DNA from: Bacteroidota bacterium
GTDB taxonomy: Bacteria > Bacteroidota > Bacteroidia > Flavobacteriales > Flavobacteriaceae
Reading direction: 5' to 3'
Assembly (NCBI GenBank): GCA_018656255.1
Contig: JABHYI010000031.1
Location: 1-5,141, forward strand
Length of the DNA stretch: 5,141 nt
Below, piece after piece: positions 1-5,141 of the stretch (the stretch's first letter is position 1; each line of letters opens with the position of its first letter). The notes below the pieces were generated by a model, which was not told where the DNA came from, ran no database searches, and saw only the letters and a program-made list of their open reading frames with translations. Both the position numbers and the translations under genes were made by a program.

Positions 1-209
1 ACTATTTTTAAAGCATTTGTGTTTGTTTTTGAATTTGTAATTGCATGAACCTCCGCGTGAGCCTTGCCTGCCTTATGGTGCCATCCTTCTCCAATAATAA
101 GATTGTTGTATACCAAAACACTGCCCACCAATGGGTTTGGGTAGGTAGTTCCTAGGCCATTTTTGGCCAGTTCAATACAGCGGCTCATGTATTTTTGATG
201 TATCTTCAC
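1..209 (-). CDS. ribD: RibD, bifunctional riboflavin deaminase/reductase, 5' part only
   Basis: This is the N-terminal 69 codons of the riboflavin biosynthesis protein RibD; the gene runs off the left edge. RibD deaminates the pyrimidine intermediate made from GTP by RibA and then reduces its ribose side chain, in the cytoplasm. Only the deaminase domain is visible. It reads MKIHQKYMSRCIELAKNG at the start, then PNPLVG at residues 24-29 and GEGWHHKAGKAHAEV at about 40-54. H51 and E53 of the HAE motif are the zinc ligand and catalytic glutamate of the cytidine-deaminase fold; the paired zinc cysteines and the reductase domain lie outside the window. The start is GTG at 209-207, because the KIHQKYM residues before the next start (ATG at 188-186) match the usual RibD N-terminus. 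It is divergent from the GNAT gene, with 27 bp between start codons. The family call is very secure. Confidence 0.95.
   Translation of the reverse strand, partial: MKIHQKYMSRCIELAKNGLGTTYPNPLVGSVLVYNNLIIGEGWHHKAGKAHAEVHAITNSKTNTNALKI
190..197 (+). promoter_or_regulatory. Candidate -7 box for the GNAT-prmC-LOG unit
   Basis: TATTTTTG matches the Bacteroidota -7 consensus TAnnTTTG exactly and lies 39 nt upstream of the GNAT start, inside codons 5-7 of ribD on the opposite strand. A TTTG at 162-165 could serve as the -33 element, but the 24-nt spacer is a little longer than the usual 19-21. In AT-rich DNA this octamer arises by chance several times in a window of this size, so the position relative to the gene is the main support. 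Confidence 0.35.
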
Positions 210-236
210 GCTGTAAAAATACAATGATTTTTATAG
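210..236. promoter_or_regulatory. Divergent ribD / GNAT intergenic gap
   Basis: Only 27 bp separate the GTG of ribD from the ATG of the acetyltransferase gene, so both promoters must extend into the neighbouring reading frame. On the minus strand the octamer TATTTTTA (221-214) lies 4 nt before the ribD GTG and resembles the Bacteroidota -7 box TAnnTTTG apart from its last base. The same bases are part of TGTAaaaaTACA (212-223), a small inverted repeat with 4-bp arms. No convincing -33 TTG was found for ribD. That promoters must lie here or just inside the genes is inferred from layout; the exact boxes are tentative. Confidence 0.4.
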
Positions 237-722
237 ATGAGTGAACCTATTATTAGAGCTATTAAAAAAGAGGATAATACGCACCTTGCAGAGGTGATTA
301 GAAAGGTCCTTGTAGATCTTGGAGTCCCAAAAATTGGAACTGCCTATGCAGATAAAGCCTTAGATTGTATGTTTGAAACCTATCAAGGTGATCGCAGTGT
401 TTATTTTGTGGTAGAAGAAAATGGAACTATCATAGGGGGCGCTGGGATAGCTGCCCTAGAAAACTATGATGGGAATATTTGTGAGCTTCAAAAAATGTAT
501 TTTTTAGAAACCGCAAGGGGCAGAGGTCTTGGAAAGATTATGATGCGTCACTGTTTGGAAGCAGCAGTCTCTTTCTCTTTTGAGAGCTGTTATATAGAGA
601 CCATGACTTACATGACTGCCGCGCAAAATTTATATAAAAAATCTGGCTTCCAGTATTTGGATGGCCCATTAGGAGATACAGGGCATTTTTCCTGTCCTGT
701 CCAAATGCTTAAAAAACTCTAA
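237..722 (+). CDS. GNAT family N-acetyltransferase
   Basis: This is a 161-residue single-domain GNAT protein that moves an acetyl group from acetyl-CoA to an amine; its substrate cannot be read from the sequence. The N-terminal strand IIRAIKKED is typical of the fold. The central strands are VYFVVEENGTIIGGAGIA and ICELQKMYF. The CoA pyrophosphate loop is ARGRGLG at residues 93-99 (the R/Q-x-x-G-x-G/A signature). The C-terminal motif AAQNLYKKSGFQYLDGPLG is also typical. No signal peptide or membrane segment is visible, so the protein is probably cytoplasmic. The start is well fixed: an in-frame TAG (234-236) directly precedes the ATG, and the next Met is residue 46, inside the fold. It is first in a tight cluster, with 5 nt to prmC, which suggests cotranscription. 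Protein or small-molecule acetylation are both possible. Confidence 0.9.
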   Translation: MSEPIIRAIKKEDNTHLAEVIRKVLVDLGVPKIGTAYADKALDCMFETYQGDRSVYFVVEENGTIIGGAGIAALENYDGNICELQKMYFLETARGRGLGKIMMRHCLEAAVSFSFESCYIETMTYMTAAQNLYKKSGFQYLDGPLGDTGHFSCPVQMLKKL

Positions 723-727
723 ATTTC

Positions 728-1579
728 TTGAAACTATCTCAACTAAAAATAAATTTCACTACGGCACTTCAAGGAGTCTATGACAAGGAAGAAGTACATT
801 GTTTTTTCTTTATGCTTTGTGATTTTTTCCTGCAGTATTCTCGCTTTGAAGTTTCTATGAGTCAAGACACTGTGGTGTCTGAAACTAATATAGCAAGATT
901 TGAGAAGGTCTTATTAAGATTAAAAACCCAGGAACCCATTCAATACATACTTGGAACCACCGAGTTTTATGGGCTTACTTTTAAGGTAAATAAGAATACT
1001 CTTATCCCTAGGCCAGAAACCGAAGAATTGGTGGATTGGGTTCTATCAAACCTTCATGATAAAGATCGTGTGTTGGAAATTTTAGATATTGGTACAGGTA
1101 GTGGTTGTATTGCTATTTCTTTAGCCAAAAATATTCCAACAGCAAGAGTTTCAGGTTTAGATATTTCAGAAAAAACGCTAGAGGTAGCTCAAGATAATGC
1201 AGTCAAAAATCAAGTGTTGGTTTCTTTTTTTAAAAAAGATATTTTAGAAACTACAGCCTTGAAAAACAAGTATGATGTAATGGTTTCTAACCCACCTTAC
1301 GTGCGCCAATTAGAGAAAAAAGCAATGAAAGCTAATGTGTTAGACTATGAACCCGGCGTCGCATTGTTTGTACCCAACGAGGACCCGTTGTTATTTTACA
1401 GAAAAATTGCCCAGTTAGCTATGGTGTCTTTACAAACAAGAGGCTGGCTTTATTTTGAGATTAATGAATATCTATCTAAGGAGATGGATGTCTTGTTAAA
1501 AGATATTGGTTTTGCTAATATTGAAATTAAGAAAGACTTTAGAGAGGTGCCTAGAATGATAAAATGTCAAAAATTATGA
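728..1579 (+). CDS. prmC: PrmC (HemK), peptide chain release factor N5-glutamine methyltransferase
   Basis: PrmC uses S-adenosylmethionine to methylate the glutamine of the GGQ motif in release factors RF1 and RF2, which speeds peptide release at stop codons. The 283-residue length is normal. An N-terminal helical release-factor-binding domain (about 1-85) is followed by QYILGTTEFYG and by IPRPETEEL near 93-101. The SAM-binding motif I is DIGTGSG at 120-126. The catalytic NPPY tetrad at 188-191 positions the glutamine amide and marks this family. NVLDYEPGVALF (203-214) is another family block. The start is TTG at 728: an in-frame stop at 710-712 bounds it, no ATG or GTG lies between, and the first internal Met (about residue 29) would remove part of the helical domain. 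The gene begins 5 nt after the GNAT stop and its TGA overlaps the next start, so translational coupling on both sides is likely. The old name HemK reflects a disproved role in haem synthesis. Confidence 0.96.
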   Translation: MKLSQLKINFTTALQGVYDKEEVHCFFFMLCDFFLQYSRFEVSMSQDTVVSETNIARFEKVLLRLKTQEPIQYILGTTEFYGLTFKVNKNTLIPRPETEELVDWVLSNLHDKDRVLEILDIGTGSGCIAISLAKNIPTARVSGLDISEKTLEVAQDNAVKNQVLVSFFKKDILETTALKNKYDVMVSNPPYVRQLEKKAMKANVLDYEPGVALFVPNEDPLLFYRKIAQLAMVSLQTRGWLYFEINEYLSKEMDVLLKDIGFANIEIKKDFREVPRMIKCQKL

Positions 1580-2139
1580 AAAGTATTTGTGTGTTTTGTG
1601 GAAGTAGTGATGGTAATGACCCTTTAATTACAAAAGCAGCTATTGCGCTGGCCGATGCGCTTTTAGAGCGAAATAACCATTTAGTGTACGGAGGTGCTAA
1701 AATTGGTATTATGGGCGCCATTGCTCAAAGAGTTATCGATGGTGGAGGCCGTGTAATTGGTATTATTCCAGCATTTTTAAAAAAGAAAGAAGTAGTCCAT
1801 ACTCAGCTCTTTGAGTTAATTACCACCAAAAACATGAATGACCGAAAGCTTAAAATGCTAGAGGTAAGTGATGGTTTTATAACCCTGCCTGGTGGTTTTG
1901 GTACCCTAGAAGAGCTTTTTGAAATTGCAACAGCACTGCAGTTAGGGCAACATAAAAAACCAATTGGCCTTTTGAATATAAATGGTTTTTATGATGAGCT
2001 ACTCGCCTCTTTGCAAAAAATGGTAGTTCTTGGGTTTGTAAAACAGCACAATCTAGATCTAGTACTAGTAGATACAACGGTAGAAGGGTTGCTTTGTAAA
2101 ATGGATGGTTTTAAGGCCCCTGACAAAGCTGTTTGGTAA
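1576..2139 (+). CDS. LOG / TIGR00730 family Rossmann-fold protein
   Basis: This belongs to the LOG family (once called lysine decarboxylase-like). Characterised members cleave the N-glycosidic bond of nucleoside 5'-monophosphates, releasing cytokinin-type or other bases and ribose 5-phosphate. The protein opens with KSICVFCGSSDG. It then has YGGAKIGIMG at 38-47, IGIIPAFLKKKEV, NMNDRKLKML at 86-95 and the signature PGGFGTLEE at 105-113, whose Gly-rich loop and Glu form the phosphate-binding and catalytic site together with R90. Two positions look unusual: N88 where family members usually have His (MHxRK), and A120 where a Trp (TWxQLG) is common. I prefer the ATG at 1576, giving 187 residues, over the one 12 nt upstream at 1564. 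It makes a 4-nt ATGA overlap with the prmC stop and gives the usual MKSI start. It is last in its unit, followed by a terminator. The physiological substrate is unknown. Confidence 0.9.
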   Translation: MKSICVFCGSSDGNDPLITKAAIALADALLERNNHLVYGGAKIGIMGAIAQRVIDGGGRVIGIIPAFLKKKEVVHTQLFELITTKNMNDRKLKMLEVSDGFITLPGGFGTLEELFEIATALQLGQHKKPIGLLNINGFYDELLASLQKMVVLGFVKQHNLDLVLVDTTVEGLLCKMDGFKAPDKAVW

Positions 2140-2180
2140 TGCTTGTAGTAACCATAAAAAATAAGCGTTACATTAAAATC

Positions 2181-2207
2181 AAAAGCTCCTTAAAAAGGAG
2201 TTTTTTT
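2181..2207 (+). terminator. Intrinsic terminator after the LOG gene
   Basis: CTCCTT (2186-2191) and AAGGAG (2195-2200) form a perfect 6-bp stem with an AAA loop, followed directly by seven T residues (2201-2207). The stem can extend outward by a G-T wobble and four A-T pairs (2181-2185 with 2201-2205). It lies 41 nt past the LOG stop and closes the GNAT-prmC-LOG unit before ligA. The rest of the 113-bp gap holds only the ligA promoter candidate and a weak, unremarkable inverted repeat. Confidence 0.85.
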
Positions 2208-2213
2208 GTGTAA

Positions 2214-4286
<2,073 letters not shown>

Positions 4287-4296
4287 TAGTTCATAC

Positions 4297-4321
4297 AAAT
4301 GCAGTAAAAATCTGTATTTTT
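4297..4321 (+). terminator. Weak hairpin with T-run after ligA
   Basis: AAATGCAG (4297-4304) pairs with CTGTATTT (4312-4319) around a 7-nt loop, with one G-T wobble; the T-run (4317-4321) overlaps the 3' arm. The stem is AT-rich, so termination would be partial at best and some read-through from ligA into the next two genes is plausible. Confidence 0.4.
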
Positions 4322-4322
4322 G
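4315..4322 (+). promoter_or_regulatory. Candidate -7 box for the DUF6913-dapA unit
   Basis: TATTTTTG matches TAnnTTTG exactly and ends 19 nt before the start of the DUF6913-like gene, which would give a short leader of about 10-15 nt. It is the same octamer as the one proposed upstream of the GNAT gene. It overlaps the 3' arm and T-run of the weak hairpin behind ligA. No clear -33 TTG is visible at the usual distance. The spacing to the gene is better than for most chance matches, but this remains unproven. Confidence 0.4.
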
Positions 4323-4341
4323 AATACTATTTTTAGGAGAT

Positions 4342-4863
4342 ATGTTTAAAGCAATAAAGCAGCGATATTATCAAAAAGCAATTACTGCAGCGCTGGCACA
4401 AAGAGATGTTTCTAGGTTAAACGCTAAAATGCATACCTTGGCTTTTTTGTATGATGGAGATGTTGTAAACGAGCTTTCTCCCTATTATAAAATTTCAAGC
4501 TCACTAATGGTCTCAGAGACAAAAACACAGTTTTTTTCTTTTGTAACATTTAAAAAAAACACACCGTCTTTACTGAGAAATCAGTTTTCTCAAAAAGATG
4601 TTTCATTTAAAGGTGCCCTAACCGGAGCCTCTGCAAAAGAATTTGTTAGCTTGGATATAGATGTGTTAATTTATATGTCAAATAAAAAGCATTTACCTTT
4701 AGAAACCATCGTTGTAAAAAGTAAAGCTAAATTTAAAGTGGGTTTTAAAGGGGTAGATCCTCGATATTTTGATTTAATTCTATCGGTAGATCCAGACAAT
4801 ACCCAGGCAATAATTACAGAGCTTACAAAATATTTTAAAATTCTAGGAAAAATAGAAACATGA
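4342..4863 (+). CDS. Uncharacterised protein, DUF6913-like
   Basis: This 173-residue protein has no known function. I recognise it from memory as resembling the DUF6913 proteins that sit beside ligA and dapA in Flavobacteriia; a profile search would be needed to confirm that. It begins with a basic helix ([13 protein letters not shown]). Alternating hydrophobic strands follow: LAFLYDG near 33-39, TQFFSFVTF near 62-70, IDVLIYMSN near 106-114, AKFKVGF and YFDLILSVD. Together these suggest a small alpha/beta fold. The block [20 protein letters not shown] looks like the most conserved part. No cysteines, signal peptide or membrane helix are evident, so it is probably soluble and cytoplasmic. An AGGAG (4335-4339) lies just before the ATG, but its 2-nt spacing is too short for a normal Shine-Dalgarno. 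Its TGA overlaps the dapA start as ATGA, so the two are very likely coupled. Confidence 0.75.
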   Translation: MFKAIKQRYYQKAITAALAQRDVSRLNAKMHTLAFLYDGDVVNELSPYYKISSSLMVSETKTQFFSFVTFKKNTPSLLRNQFSQKDVSFKGALTGASAKEFVSLDIDVLIYMSNKKHLPLETIVVKSKAKFKVGFKGVDPRYFDLILSVDPDNTQAIITELTKYFKILGKIET

Positions 4864-5141
4864 AAGAACTAATTGGAACAGGAGTAGCACTAATAACTCC
4901 ATTTACAAAGCAAGGTATAGTAGATACTGCTAGTCTAACTTGTATTGTAAATTTTCAGATAGATAATGGAGTTAATTACTTGGTAGTTTTGGGTACTACC
5001 GCAGAGAGCGCTGTGCTCTCCAGGGAAGAAAAACAGTTGGTTATAGATACTATAGTTAGTGCAAATGCAGGGAGATTGCCTTTGGCCTTAGGTATTGGAG
5101 GTAATAATACCAAAGCAGTCGTGGATGAGTTTGTAGCTACA
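4860..5141 (+). CDS. dapA: DapA, 4-hydroxy-tetrahydrodipicolinate synthase, 5' part only
   Basis: DapA condenses pyruvate with L-aspartate semialdehyde, the first committed step towards diaminopimelate (for peptidoglycan) and lysine. The first 94 codons are present and the frame stays open to the right edge. The N-terminus [17 protein letters not shown] is characteristic of the class I aldolase TIM barrel. The substrate-binding loop is GTTAES at residues 45-50, where T46 and T47 match the pair of threonines in the family GTTGES motif; Ala replaces the middle Gly, a change I believe is common in Flavobacteriia. [10 protein letters not shown] (75-84) is the next conserved strand. The Schiff-base lysine and active-site tyrosine lie beyond the window. 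The ATG at 4860-4862 overlaps the TGA of the preceding gene, so translation is probably coupled to it. No lysine riboswitch is seen upstream; the 55-bp gap before the preceding gene is far too small for one. Confidence 0.96.
   Translation, partial: MKELIGTGVALITPFTKQGIVDTASLTCIVNFQIDNGVNYLVVLGTTAESAVLSREEKQLVIDTIVSANAGRLPLALGIGGNNTKAVVDEFVAT

Noticed and set aside
155..168. Paired GGCC separated by six bases inside ribD
   Set aside because: GGCC is itself a palindrome, so the pairing is trivial, and the bases code a conserved RibD segment.
1877..2077. Open frame of 66 codons on the minus strand inside the LOG gene
   Set aside because: It lies entirely antisense to a well-supported conserved gene, has no recognisable motif or plausible start context, and is the size expected of a shadow frame.
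2148..2171. GTAAC/GTTAC inverted repeat after the LOG gene
   Set aside because: A 5-bp stem with a 14-nt loop is too weak and has no T-run; the terminator just downstream explains the region.
4335..4339. AGGAG before the DUF6913-like start as a Shine-Dalgarno
   Set aside because: Only 2 nt separate it from the ATG, too close for normal pairing with 16S rRNA, and Bacteroidota seldom depend on this motif. Probably chance.

Overview
The window looks like ordinary core chromosome from a low-GC member of the Bacteroidota, most likely class Flavobacteriia. Three things point there. The proteins read like flavobacterial versions of their families: the RibD and PrmC N-termini, a LigA BRCT domain with an [10 protein letters not shown] stretch, and a DUF6913-like protein. 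The promoter-like boxes match the Bacteroidota -7 consensus TAnnTTTG. Gene starts generally lack a well-placed Shine-Dalgarno sequence. This is inference from sequence feel and family knowledge; no database search was possible.

Layout. Positions 1-209 hold the 5' end of ribD on the minus strand (riboflavin synthesis, deaminase domain). A 27-bp divergent gap follows. A tight plus-strand cluster runs from 237 to 2139: a GNAT N-acetyltransferase, then prmC (release-factor glutamine methyltransferase, TTG start, 5-nt gap), then a LOG/TIGR00730-family nucleotide phosphoribohydrolase-like protein whose start overlaps the prmC stop as ATGA. A clear intrinsic terminator at 2181-2207 ends this unit. 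A TATCTTTG box lies 4 nt before the start of ligA (2253-4286), the complete NAD+-dependent DNA ligase. After ligA come a weaker hairpin with a T-run overlapped by a TATTTTTG box, a 173-residue uncharacterised DUF6913-like protein (4342-4863), and the first 94 codons of dapA (4860 onward), joined to it by another ATGA overlap.

How the genes work together. There is no single pathway. The genes serve cofactor synthesis (ribD), translation termination (prmC), nucleotide or cytokinin-type metabolism (LOG), DNA replication and repair (ligA), and lysine/diaminopimelate synthesis (dapA). The two ATGA overlaps and the 5-nt gap suggest two cotranscribed, translationally coupled units: GNAT-prmC-LOG and DUF6913-dapA. 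ligA sits between them with its own promoter.

I found no mobile element, CRISPR array, tRNA, rRNA, toxin-antitoxin or defence system, and no gene that looks foreign. No stretch longer than about 115 bases is without a gene. The points worth a second look are small: a possibly leaderless ligA transcript, interleaved divergent promoters at ribD/GNAT, unusual residues in the LOG protein, and the uncharacterised DUF6913-like gene coupled to dapA.
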